From NCBI RefSeq assembly GCF_046292825.1, contig NZ_JBKBQG010000001.1, forward strand, positions 304,271-368,270: a DNA stretch of 64,000 nucleotides. The letters run 5' to 3'. Shown here in pieces: positions 33,739 to 41,894 of the stretch. The notes under the pieces were generated by a model that ran no database searches, was not told the DNA's origin, and was given only the letters and a program-made list of their open reading frames with translations. The stretch is from Salinarimonas sp046292825 (GTDB lineage: Bacteria > Pseudomonadota > Alphaproteobacteria > Rhizobiales > Beijerinckiaceae). The stretch's first letter is position 1. The number at the start of each line of letters is the position of its first letter. The position numbers were made by a program, and so were the translations under genes.

Positions 33739-34862
33739 GCGTCGCCAAAACGGCCGAGAAGAAGCCCGTGCTCGAAGTGCGCGGCCTCACCAAGCACTTC
33801 CCCGTGCGCAAGGGCTTCCTGCGCCGCCAGGTCGGCGCGGTGCAGGCCGTGACCGACATCGACTTCACCGTTGCCGAGGGCGAGACGCTGGCGCTCGTCG
33901 GCGAATCGGGCTGCGGCAAGTCGACCACCGGGCGCACGGTCCTGCGGCTGATCGAGCCGACGGCCGGCGAGATCCGGCTCGACGGCGTCGACGTGCGCGC
34001 GCTCTCGTCGGGCGCGCTGCGCGAGATGCGTCGGCGCATGCAGATCATCTTCCAGGATCCGTTCGGCTCGCTCAATCCGCGCATGAGCGTCGCGGAAGTG
34101 CTGCGCGAGCCGCTGCTCCTGCACGGAGTCGCGACCGCGCGCGACGTCGAGGACAAGATCGCCGAGGTGCTCGTGACCTGCGGTCTCTCGGCCTTCCACG
34201 CCGAGCGCTATCCGCACGAATTCTCCGGCGGCCAGCGCCAGCGCGTGGGCATCGCGCGGGCGCTGGCGACGCGTCCGCGGATCATCGTCTGCGACGAACC
34301 GGTCTCGGCGCTCGACGTCTCGGTCCAGGCGCAGATCGTCAATCTCCTGCAGGATCTGCAGCGCAAGTTCGGCATGGCCTACGTCTTCATCAGCCACGAT
34401 CTCGCGGTCGTGCGCCACATCGCGACGCGCGTCGCGGTGATGTATCTCGGGCGGATCGTCGAGGAGGCGCCGGCCGAGCGGCTGTTCGCCCGCCCGATGC
34501 ACCCGTATACGCTCAGCCTCGTCGCGGCAGCCCCCCGGCCCGACCCGAGCGCGGTGCGCGTGCGCGCGAGCGTGGAGGGCGATGCGCCGAGCGCGCTCGC
34601 CCCGCCGCCGGGCTGCGCCTTCCATCCGCGCTGTCCGCTCGCGCGGCCGATCTGCGCGAAGGAACGCCCCGCATTGCGCGAGGTCGAGGGCGCGCGCGTC
34701 GCCTGTCATTTCGCGGAAGAGGCCCCCTCGACCATGCTCGGAGCCGGCTCCCGGGTGTCGGAGGCGCTCGAACGGCGCCTCGCGGTGCTCGAACAGCGGC
34801 GAGCCGCCCTGCGAGAGGGGGACACGGGTCCGCGCGAGAGCGAGGCGCTGCCCGCTTCGTGA
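33735..34862 (+). CDS. Peptide-type ABC transporter ATP-binding protein (DppF-like)
   Basis: The 375-residue partner ATPase has Walker A GESGCGKST, Q-loop FQDPFGSLNPRM, signature FSGGQRQRVGIARAL, Walker B IIVCDEPVSALD and H-loop SHDLA. The C-terminal oligo_HPY domain shows FHPRCPLARPICAKERPALR. An extra ~50-residue helical tail (RVSEALERRLAVLEQRRAAL) extends beyond usual DppF length. It completes a full importer: hydrolase, two permeases, binding protein, two ATPases. Confidence 0.93.
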   Translation: MSVAKTAEKKPVLEVRGLTKHFPVRKGFLRRQVGAVQAVTDIDFTVAEGETLALVGESGCGKSTTGRTVLRLIEPTAGEIRLDGVDVRALSSGALREMRRRMQIIFQDPFGSLNPRMSVAEVLREPLLLHGVATARDVEDKIAEVLVTCGLSAFHAERYPHEFSGGQRQRVGIARALATRPRIIVCDEPVSALDVSVQAQIVNLLQDLQRKFGMAYVFISHDLAVVRHIATRVAVMYLGRIVEEAPAERLFARPMHPYTLSLVAAAPRPDPSAVRVRASVEGDAPSALAPPPGCAFHPRCPLARPICAKERPALREVEGARVACHFAEEAPSTMLGAGSRVSEALERRLAVLEQRRAALREGDTGPRESEALPAS

Positions 34863-34896
34863 GGCGGGCACCCAAGCGGCAGGAACAAGGCCGGCA

Positions 34897-35715
34897 TCAT
34901 CCGCCGTCCACGGTCCGATCGCCGCGCAAGGCGCGCTTCGTGGCCGCGTCGGCGGGGAAGAAGGCCTCGATGGCGATCTCGGAGAGCGTGATGTCGGTCG
35001 GCGTCCCGAAGACCGTGACCGTCGAGATGAAGGCGAGCTCGCCGGCCGGGGTGCGCAGCCGCAGCGGCACGGCGATGCCGAGCCGTTCCGAGCCGTCGGA
35101 GCGGGTCTGGGGCGGTGCGGGATAGGCGCGCAGCTCGTCCAGGAGACCGGCGAGCGCGGCGTCGGCGCTCGCGGCGACCTGGCGCGCGAGCCGCTCGAGG
35201 AGGTGGGCGCGCCATTGCGCGAGATTGACGATCATCGGCGCGAGGCCGCCGGGATGCAGGCTCAGGCGCATCGCGTTCGCGGGCGGGGCCGCGAGCGAGG
35301 GCTCCGCGATGCCCGAGAGGAGCGGCGCCACGGCGGCGTTGGCGGCGAGGATCGACCAGTGCCGGTCGACGGCGAGCGCCGGATAGGGCTCGTGCCCGGC
35401 GAGCACCTGCGCGACCGCGTCGCGCGCCGCGGCGAGCTCGGGCGCGTCGAGCGGTCGCTCCGCGTAATGCGGCGCATAGCCCGCGGCGAGGAGGAGCGCG
35501 TTGCGCTCGCGAAGCGGGATCGCGAGCCGCTCGGCCAGGCGCAGCACCATGTCCCGGCTCGGGCGCGCGCGCCCGCTCTCGCAGAAGCTCAGGTGCTTCT
35601 GCGAGATCTCGGCGTCGAGGGAGAGATCGAGCTGGCTGAGCCGGCGCCGACGGCGCCAGAGGCGGAGATGGTCGCCGAAGGTGGACGGCGCGGCCGAGGA
35701 GGCGGGTTCGATCAT
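34897..35715 (-). CDS. XRE-family regulator with MmyB-like ligand-binding domain
   Basis: The protein has 272 residues. The N-terminal HTH spans ~12-70 (FGDHLRLWRRRRRLSQLDLS, ISQKHLSFCESGRARPSRDM). An MmyB-type domain follows (~95-260), with YPALAVDRHWSILAANAAVA, NAMRLSLHPGGLAPMIVNLA and FISTVTVFGTPTDITLSEIA. Related actinobacterial domains bind fatty-acid-like ligands, but the effector here is unknown. It converges on the ABC importer operon (34 bp apart) and is divergent from a small membrane protein at 35825, its likely target by position. Confidence 0.9.
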   Translation of the reverse strand: MIEPASSAAPSTFGDHLRLWRRRRRLSQLDLSLDAEISQKHLSFCESGRARPSRDMVLRLAERLAIPLRERNALLLAAGYAPHYAERPLDAPELAAARDAVAQVLAGHEPYPALAVDRHWSILAANAAVAPLLSGIAEPSLAAPPANAMRLSLHPGGLAPMIVNLAQWRAHLLERLARQVAASADAALAGLLDELRAYPAPPQTRSDGSERLGIAVPLRLRTPAGELAFISTVTVFGTPTDITLSEIAIEAFFPADAATKRALRGDRTVDGG

Positions 35716-35824
35716 GCGGCGAGCTTAGCGCCCGCCCCGGCGCCGAGCCAATTACCTCGCACGCCATCGCGCGGGCTCCCGATCGGCGCGATCGTGCCGG
35801 CCTCTGCACACGAGGAGACCCGAC

Positions 35825-36229
35825 ATGACCCACGTTCCCGTCACCCCCTTCCTGCGCCTCGCGCTGCGCGTCGACGCCCTCTCCAGCGCCGCCATGGGCG
35901 CGTGCCTCGCGCTCGCCGCGGGCCCGCTCTCCGAGCTGCTCGGCCTGCCGACGCCGTTCCTGCGGATCGTCGGCGTCGTCTGTCTCGCGTTTGCCGCGAT
36001 GCTCTGGGTCGTCTCGGCGCGCGAGCGGATCCGGACCGCTTTCGGCTGGGGCATCGCCCTCCTGAACGCGGTCTGGGTGGCAGACAGCCTCCTGCTCCTG
36101 GCGAGCGGCTGGGTCTCGCCGACCGCGCTCGGCTCGGCCTTCGTCCTGCTCCAGGCCGTGACCGTCGCCGGGTTCGCCCTCGCGCAGGGGCTGGCGCTGC
36201 GCGGCGCGAGGCCGCTGGCAGCGGCATGA
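35825..36229 (+). CDS. Small four-helix membrane protein
   Basis: The 134-residue protein has four predicted membrane segments (~20-38, 46-64, 73-92 and 98-124), with a first helix rich in Ala (AAMGACLALAAGPLSELLGL). I do not recognise a named family; the size and pattern resemble small DoxX- or SPW-like membrane proteins. It is divergent from the MmyB-type regulator across 109 bp, an arrangement in which such regulators commonly control the adjacent gene. ATG 35825 is preceded by GAGGAG at about 9 bases. Confidence 0.72.
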   Translation: MTHVPVTPFLRLALRVDALSSAAMGACLALAAGPLSELLGLPTPFLRIVGVVCLAFAAMLWVVSARERIRTAFGWGIALLNAVWVADSLLLLASGWVSPTALGSAFVLLQAVTVAGFALAQGLALRGARPLAAA

Positions 36230-36324
36230 GCGATCGTGCGCGCGCGGGCGACGTCCGCGCGCGCCGCCCGCCGACGGGCTCAGGCCTCGGAGTATGCGAA
36301 TCTTTCGCCGGATACCTCCACGCC

Positions 36325-36499
36325 GTCATTCCGGGGCGCGAAGCGAGCCCGGAACCCAGACTCCCGACTTCTGATCAGCAGCCTATAGGCTGCGTCCTTC
36401 GACGCATCAGTTGCGTGAGGCTGCTCAACGAGCGCGCATGCGCGCTCGAACCACCGTCGTGGATCTGGGTTCCGGGCTCGCTTCGCGCCCCGGAATGAC
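36325..36499. repeat. Family A palindromic repeat, copy 4 (variant)
   Basis: The arms are GTCATTCCGGGGCGCGAAGC and GCTTCGCGCCCCGGAATGAC, a perfect 20-base inverted pair. The core is GCAGCCTATAGGCTGC, followed by GCGCGCATGCGCGC. It lies between two convergent genes, the small membrane protein and the GntR regulator. Confidence 0.88.
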
Positions 36500-36524
36500 G
36501 GGGTGGGGAAACGTTTTCAAGCTC

Positions 36525-37235
36525 TCAGGCCGAGGCTCTCGCGTCGAGGTAGCTGCGCGGCATCAGCGCGATCAGGTCGTTGACGCCGTGCCCCTGGACG
36601 CTGACATGCTCGCGCATGACGGCCGCCGCCCGTTCCTCGTCGCCGGTGCGGATCGCCTCGACGATGGCGGCGTGCTCGGCGTTCGAGGAGAGCATGCGCC
36701 CCTTGCGGTGGAGCTGGAGCCGGCGATAGGGCGAGAGCCGGTTGCGCAGATGGCGGGTCTGGCGCGCGAGGAAGCCGTTGCGGCTCGCGTCGTAGATCGC
36801 CTCGTGGAAGCCGACATTGGCGGCGTAGTAGGCGTCCGGATCCTGCTCCATCACATGGCGCTCGCAGGCCATGTGCAGGCGCTCCAAGGCGGCGAGCTCG
36901 GCGGGCTGCATCCGGCGGGCGGCGAGGCGGGCGCAGGCGCTCTCGAGCTCCGCCATCGTCTCGAACATCTCGAGGAGCTCGGACAGGGTGATCGCGGCGA
37001 CGACCGCCCCGCGCCGCGGCACGGTGGAGACGAGGCCCGACGTGGCGAGCTGGAGAATGGCCTCGCGGATGGGCGTCCGCGACGTGCCGAAGCGCTCGCT
37101 CAGCTGACGCTCGTCGAGCCGATCGCCGGGCTGGAGCGCGCCGCGCACGATGTCGTGCTCCAGCTCGCGGACGATCTCCGCACCGCGATTGCCGCGCTGG
37201 CCCGCGGGAGGGCGTCGTCTTCGCTTCTCGGTCAT
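36525..37235 (-). CDS. GntR-family (FCD) transcriptional regulator, probable malonate regulator
   Basis: The 236-residue protein has an N-terminal winged HTH (~20-85; LQPGDRLDERQLSERFGTSR, TPIREAILQLATSGLVSTVP). The FCD all-helical effector domain (~95-225) includes FETMAELESACARLAARRM, the metal-binding type FHEAIYDAS, and HAAIVEAIRTGDEERAAAVM, REHV. ATG 37235 (MTEKRRRR) is chosen; the frame runs to 37412 but would cover the operator region. It is divergent from a TRAP transporter and matA-matB genes, so by analogy with MatR-type regulators of rhizobia it probably represses them until malonate or malonyl-CoA is present. Confidence 0.88.
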   Translation of the reverse strand: MTEKRRRRPPAGQRGNRGAEIVRELEHDIVRGALQPGDRLDERQLSERFGTSRTPIREAILQLATSGLVSTVPRRGAVVAAITLSELLEMFETMAELESACARLAARRMQPAELAALERLHMACERHVMEQDPDAYYAANVGFHEAIYDASRNGFLARQTRHLRNRLSPYRRLQLHRKGRMLSSNAEHAAIVEAIRTGDEERAAAVMREHVSVQGHGVNDLIALMPRSYLDARASA

Positions 37236-37380
37236 GCCGCGATGTATGCCAGATGCGAAGCACGGCGGCAAGACGCGCCGATCGACGGTTCGAGCAGAGC
37301 CCGCTCTCCCGGCGCCGGGCGCCGGTAACCTGCGCGATTTCAGCATTTTACCGCGGGTGCGAAGAATTTCTGACGGGCGC

Positions 37381-37414
37381 TTTGGTATGCATGGCAGCGA
37401 TTTGGTATACAAAA
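37381..37414 (+). promoter_or_regulatory. Candidate GntR/FCD operator, two half-related boxes
   Basis: TTTGGTATGCAT at 37381-37392 and TTTGGTATACAAAA at 37401-37414 share TTTGGTAT and start 20 bp apart. The second contains the palindromic core GTATAC flanked by TTTG and AAAA, the style of site bound by FadR/FCD-type GntR proteins. It lies between the divergent regulator and the TRAP operon, ~95 bp before the dctP-like start. Confidence 0.65.
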
Positions 37415-37507
37415 GAGCTTTACGGCTGCCGCTCCCGTCCCTAAGCTCCCGGTCTCGTCGCTGAGCGGACGCAAGATCCGCATACAGGCACCTGGAGGAA
37501 ACAGCCC

Positions 37508-38518
37508 ATGTCAGATCGTCAAGCCTCGCCCTTGCGGCGCATGGCGGGCCTTACGCTCGCGCTCGCCGCGACCGTCGCCTTCGTCTCCCCGGCCTTCGCG
37601 GAGCGGCTGCGCGTCTCGCACCAATGGTCGACCAACGACGTGCGCCACAAGATCGTGGAGATCGTCGCCGAGGAGGTCGCCGCGGCCGATGTCGGGCTCG
37701 AGCTGCAGATCTTCCCCAATGCTTCGCTGTTCGGACCCAACGACCAGTGGCAGCCGCTCACCCGCGGCCAGCTCGACATGGCCGTCCTGCCGCTGACCTA
37801 CGCGTCCGGGCGCCACCCCGAATTCAACCTCACCCTCATGCCGGGCCTCGTCCGGAACCACGAGCACGCGCAGCGCCTGAACCAGTCCGAGTTCATGGCC
37901 GAAATCGAGAAGATCATGAACGACGCGGGCGTCGTCACGCTCGTGCCCGGCTGGCTCGCCGGCGGCTTCGCCGCGAAGGACCGCTGCATCGTCGAGCCGT
38001 CGGACGTGCAGGGCCTGCAGTTCCGCGCGGCCGGGCGCGCCTTCGAGGAGATGCTCGCCGCGGCCGGCGCGTCGATCGCCTCGATGCCGAGCTCGGAGAT
38101 CTACAGCGCCATGCAGACCGGGGTGTTGGATGCGGTCAACACCTCCTCGTCGAGCTTCGTCTCCTTCCGCCTCCACGAGCAGGTCTCTTGCTTCACGCCG
38201 CCGGGCGATTACGCCCTCTGGTTCATGTACCAGCCGATGATCGTCTCGAAGCGCTCCTGGGATCGGCTGAACGACGCCCAGCGCGACGCCCTGCGTGCCG
38301 GCGCGGAGAAGGCGATGGCCTTCTATTCCGAGGAGGCCGCCCGCGAGGACGAAGCGGCGGTGGCGGTGTTCCGCGATGCGGGCGTGGAGATCGGCACGAT
38401 GACGCAGGAGGCGTTCGACGCCTGGAAGGGCCTCGCCCAGGAGAGCGCCTACGTCTCCTTCGTCGGTTCGACGCCGAACGGCCAGCGGCTGCTCGACCTC
38501 GCCCTCTCCGTCGAGTGA
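37508..38518 (+). CDS. TRAP transporter substrate-binding protein (DctP family), probable malonate binding
   Basis: The 336-residue periplasmic protein has a signal peptide of about 31 residues (MAGLTLALAATVAFVSPAFA). DctP-family segments are LRVSHQWSTNDVRHKIVEIV, LTRGQLDMAVLPLTYASGR, the specificity-helix region LQFRAAGRAFEEMLAAAGAS with its Arg that binds the ligand carboxylate, and PSSEIYSAMQTGVLDAVNTS. It is the first gene of dctP-Q-M-matA-matB. Malonate is inferred from the two downstream catabolic genes. ATG 37508 has a GGAGG site. Confidence 0.92.
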   Translation: MSDRQASPLRRMAGLTLALAATVAFVSPAFAERLRVSHQWSTNDVRHKIVEIVAEEVAAADVGLELQIFPNASLFGPNDQWQPLTRGQLDMAVLPLTYASGRHPEFNLTLMPGLVRNHEHAQRLNQSEFMAEIEKIMNDAGVVTLVPGWLAGGFAAKDRCIVEPSDVQGLQFRAAGRAFEEMLAAAGASIASMPSSEIYSAMQTGVLDAVNTSSSSFVSFRLHEQVSCFTPPGDYALWFMYQPMIVSKRSWDRLNDAQRDALRAGAEKAMAFYSEEAAREDEAAVAVFRDAGVEIGTMTQEAFDAWKGLAQESAYVSFVGSTPNGQRLLDLALSVE

Positions 38519-38615
38519 GCCGACGGGGCGGCGGCGCCTGCCCGCCGCCCCGGCAGAGCCGTCCGAGCGGCGCCGCCCGCGCGCCGCTCGCGGCCGATCG
38601 AACGAGGAAGGCCCG

Positions 38616-39236
38616 ATGTCCACCTCCACGCAGACCGAGTCGGCGCAGCCTGCGTCCGCGACGAAGGCCGACGCACGTACGCGCGGCCCGGTCGACCTGT
38701 TCATCCTCTTCTGCCGCCGCCTCTCCCTCGCCTGCGGGATCTTCGCGGCGGCGGGAATCGCGTTCTCGGTGCTGCTCGTCTGCCAGCTCGTCTTCGTCCG
38801 CTACGTGCTCAACGCCTCGACGGTCTGGCAGACGGAGGTGGTGATCTACACGATGATCGCCGCGACGCTGGTCGGCGCGCCCTACGTCCAGAGCGTGCGC
38901 GGGCACGTCAATGTCGACCTCGTGCCGCTCTATCTCGGCCGGCGGCTGCGGCTCGCGCTCTATTGCCTCTGCCTTCTCCTCAGCATCGCGGTCTGCGCCG
39001 TCGTCGGCCTGTACGGGCTCGAGCTGACGATCGAGGCCTATACCTACAATTGGCGCTCGTCCTCGGTCTGGGGGCCGCGGATGTGGCCGGCCTACGCCGC
39101 GATCCCGGTCGGCTTCCTGGTGTGGATGCTCCAGCTCATGGCCGATCTCGTCGCCGTCCTCACCGGCCGCGACCGCCCCTTCGGCATCGACGATGCCGAG
39201 GACGCCACCGCCCGCGTCCTGCGCAAGGAGCACTGA
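38616..39236 (+). CDS. TRAP transporter small permease (DctQ family)
   Basis: The 206-residue protein has four membrane segments after a ~30-residue Ala/Thr-rich start. The family landmarks are FVRYVLNASTVWQTEVVIYT, GAPYVQSVRGHVNVDLVPLY and a last helix VGFLVWMLQLMADLV. It pairs with the large permease. It is separated from dctP by 97 bp and from the large permease by 3 bp. Confidence 0.92.
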   Translation: MSTSTQTESAQPASATKADARTRGPVDLFILFCRRLSLACGIFAAAGIAFSVLLVCQLVFVRYVLNASTVWQTEVVIYTMIAATLVGAPYVQSVRGHVNVDLVPLYLGRRLRLALYCLCLLLSIAVCAVVGLYGLELTIEAYTYNWRSSSVWGPRMWPAYAAIPVGFLVWMLQLMADLVAVLTGRDRPFGIDDAEDATARVLRKEH

Positions 39237-39239
39237 GCC

Positions 39240-40559
39240 ATGGATCCCCTCGTTCTGGGCGCTCTGGTCGGCCTGATCACGACCGCCGTGCTGTTCTGCG
39301 GCCTCTCCATCGGCATGGGGCTGCTCGTCGTCTCCATCGGCTTCCTCGTCGTCTTCGACGGCCTCTCGAGCCTGTCGCTCGTGCCGGAGCTGTTCTTCGC
39401 CAAGCTCGACAGCTTCGCGATGATCTCGATCCCGATGTTCATCCTGATGGGCGCGGCGGTGGCCTCCTCGCGGGCCGGCGGGGATCTCTACGCGGCGCTC
39501 GACCGCTGGATGACGCGGGTGCCCGGCGGCCTCGTGATCTCCAATCTCGGCGCCTGCGCCCTGTTCTCGGCTCTGTCGGGCTCCTCGCCCGCCACCTGCG
39601 CGGCGATCGGCAAGATGGGCATCCCGGCGATGCGCGAGCGCGGCTATCCGGACGGCGTCGCCGCGGGCTCGATCGCGGCGGGCGGCACGCTCGGCATCCT
39701 GATCCCGCCGAGCGTCACCATGATCGTCTACGGCATCGCGACCGAGACCTCGATCGGGCGCCTGTTCCTGGCGGGCCTCCTGCCGGGGCTGATGCTGACG
39801 GCTCTGTTCATGGCCTGGTCGCTGTTCTCGACCTGGTGGCAGGGACGCTCGGGGCCGCGCGTGCCGGTCGTGACCTTCTCCTGGCGCGAGCGCTTCGAGG
39901 TGCTGCCGCGCGTCCTGCCCTTCCTCGCCATCGTCGCCGCGGTACTCTACGCGCTCTACGGCGGCGTCGCGACGCCCTCCGAGACGGCCGCCGTCGGCGC
40001 GCTCGCCTGCATCGTCGCGGCGGTCGTCATCTACCGCATGTGGCAGCCGACCAAGTGGTGGGCGATCCTGCGCGATTCGACCCGCGAATCGGTGATGATC
40101 CTCGTCATCGTCGGCGGCGCGGGCGTGTTCAGCTACATGCTGTCGAGCCTGTTCATCACGCAGTCGATCGCCGCCGCGATCATCGCCATGGACGTCAATC
40201 CGTGGATCCTCCTGTTGATGATCAACCTCTTCCTGCTCGTCTGCGGCTTCTTCCTGCCGCCGGTGGCGGTGATCGTGATGGCGGCGCCGATCCTCCTGCC
40301 GGTGATCATGGCGGCGGGCTTCGACCCGTATTGGTTCGCGGTGATCCTGACGATCAACATGGAGATCGGGCTCATTTCGCCCCCCGTCGGCCTCAACCTC
40401 TACGTCATCAACTCGATCGCGCCGGACATCCGCCTGCAGACGATCCTCAAGGGCTCGCTGCCTTACGTCGGCTGCATGGTGCTCGCGATCGTGATCCTGT
40501 GCGTCTTCCCTGGCATCGCCACCTGGCTGCCGGAAACGGTGATGGGGCCTGCGCGATGA
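39240..40559 (+). CDS. TRAP transporter large permease (DctM family)
   Basis: The 439-residue secondary transporter subunit has ~12 membrane segments and uses the ion gradient to move the bound acid. Family motifs include ISIPMFILMGAAVASSRAGG, LSGSSPATCAAIGKMGIPAM, GTLGILIPPSVTMIVYGIAT and MEIGLISPPVGLNLYVINSI. Its stop overlaps the start of matA (ATGATG/TGA at 40556-40559), tying transport to catabolism. Confidence 0.94.
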   Translation: MDPLVLGALVGLITTAVLFCGLSIGMGLLVVSIGFLVVFDGLSSLSLVPELFFAKLDSFAMISIPMFILMGAAVASSRAGGDLYAALDRWMTRVPGGLVISNLGACALFSALSGSSPATCAAIGKMGIPAMRERGYPDGVAAGSIAAGGTLGILIPPSVTMIVYGIATETSIGRLFLAGLLPGLMLTALFMAWSLFSTWWQGRSGPRVPVVTFSWRERFEVLPRVLPFLAIVAAVLYALYGGVATPSETAAVGALACIVAAVVIYRMWQPTKWWAILRDSTRESVMILVIVGGAGVFSYMLSSLFITQSIAAAIIAMDVNPWILLLMINLFLLVCGFFLPPVAVIVMAAPILLPVIMAAGFDPYWFAVILTINMEIGLISPPVGLNLYVINSIAPDIRLQTILKGSLPYVGCMVLAIVILCVFPGIATWLPETVMGPAR

Positions 40560-41872
40560 TGCTCCTCGATCTCCTCGCCTCGATCGCCGATCGCGGACGC
40601 GATTATCTCGCGAGCGCCGGGCAGCTCGGGGGGGAGCGCTCCATCGGCCGGCTCTGCGCGGATCTGATGTCCCATCGCGGCGAGGCGACCGGCACGGCCC
40701 TCGCGCGCGAGGTGACGAGCGCCTGGGCCGCGCTCGACGAGGCGGGGCAGGCGGCGTTCTTCGCGCTCCTCGCCCGCGACTACGCTCCGGACGCGGCGGC
40801 GCTCGAGGAGGCCGCGCGCGCCTATGCGGCCGATCCGGGCGAGCGCACGCTCGCGCGCCTCGCCCGCGCCGTCGAGCCGCCGCGCCAGGAGCTGATCCGC
40901 CGCATCAACATGGCGCCGGGGGGCACGGCGACGATCGTCGCGATGCGCAAGGCGCTCGGAGGGCTCGTCGGCACGCGCGTGGAGCTGCGCGCGGTCGACG
41001 CGGATTTCCAGCATCTCCTGTCCTCCTGGTTCAATCGCGGCTTTCTCGAATTGCGGCGCGTGAACTGGGACACGCCCGCCTCCGTGCTCGAGAAGCTCAT
41101 CGCCTACGAGGCGGTGCACGCGATCGCCGGTTGGGACGATCTGCGCCGGCGGCTCGCGCCCGATCGACGCTGCTTCGCCTTCTTCCATCCTGCGATGCCG
41201 GACGAGCCGCTGATCTTCGTCGAGGTGGCGCTCACCCACGCGATCAGCGACAACGTCGCCGACATCCTCGCCGAGGGCGTCGACGCGAAGGCGGCGAGCG
41301 CGCCGAGCGCGGCGATCTTCTACTCGATCAGCAATTGTCAGGAGGGCCTGCGCGGCATCTCCTTCGGCAATTTCCTGATCAAGCAGGTCGTCGAGGAGCT
41401 CAGCGCCGAGATGCCCTCGCTGCGCAGCTTCGCCACGCTCTCCCCGATACCCGGGCTCGTCGCCTTCCTGCGCGAGGAGGCGTCGCGCGGGGCAGCCGGG
41501 GAGGGCGCCCTGGTGGAGCCGGGGGAGGCCGCGCGCCTGCTCGAGGCGATCGCCGAGCCCGGCTGGCCCGACGATCGCGAGCGCTGCGAGGCCTTGCGCG
41601 CGCCGCTCTCGCGCGCCGCCGCGCGCTATCTCGCCGAGGCCAGGCGGGGCAACCTGCCGCGCGATCCCGTCGCACGCTTCCACCTCGGCAACGGCGCGCG
41701 GCTCGAGCGGCTCAACTGGCTCGCCGACCGCTCGCCCAAGGGCCTGCGCGAATCCGCCGGGCTGATGGTCAATTACGTCTACCGGCTCTCGGAAATCGAG
41801 CGCAACCACGAAGCTCTGGTCGGCGAGGGGCGCATCATCGCCTCCCGCCGCATCCGCACGCTTGCCGCCTGA
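40556..41872 (+). CDS. matA: Malonyl-CoA decarboxylase
   Basis: It converts malonyl-CoA to acetyl-CoA and CO2. The 438-residue protein contains the helical N-terminal domain (~1-165) and the acetyltransferase-like catalytic domain. In the latter are CFAFFHPAMPDEPLIFVEVA, YSISNCQEGLRGISFGNFLI (equivalent to the conserved Ser region) and VARFHLGNGARLERLNWLAD (conserved His). It overlaps dctM by 4 bp and is 22 bp from matB. Together with MatB it turns imported malonate into acetyl-CoA. Confidence 0.95.
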   Translation: MMLLDLLASIADRGRDYLASAGQLGGERSIGRLCADLMSHRGEATGTALAREVTSAWAALDEAGQAAFFALLARDYAPDAAALEEAARAYAADPGERTLARLARAVEPPRQELIRRINMAPGGTATIVAMRKALGGLVGTRVELRAVDADFQHLLSSWFNRGFLELRRVNWDTPASVLEKLIAYEAVHAIAGWDDLRRRLAPDRRCFAFFHPAMPDEPLIFVEVALTHAISDNVADILAEGVDAKAASAPSAAIFYSISNCQEGLRGISFGNFLIKQVVEELSAEMPSLRSFATLSPIPGLVAFLREEASRGAAGEGALVEPGEAARLLEAIAEPGWPDDRERCEALRAPLSRAAARYLAEARRGNLPRDPVARFHLGNGARLERLNWLADRSPKGLRESAGLMVNYVYRLSEIERNHEALVGEGRIIASRRIRTLAA

Positions 41873-41894
41873 CGCGCGAATGCGAGTATCGTCG

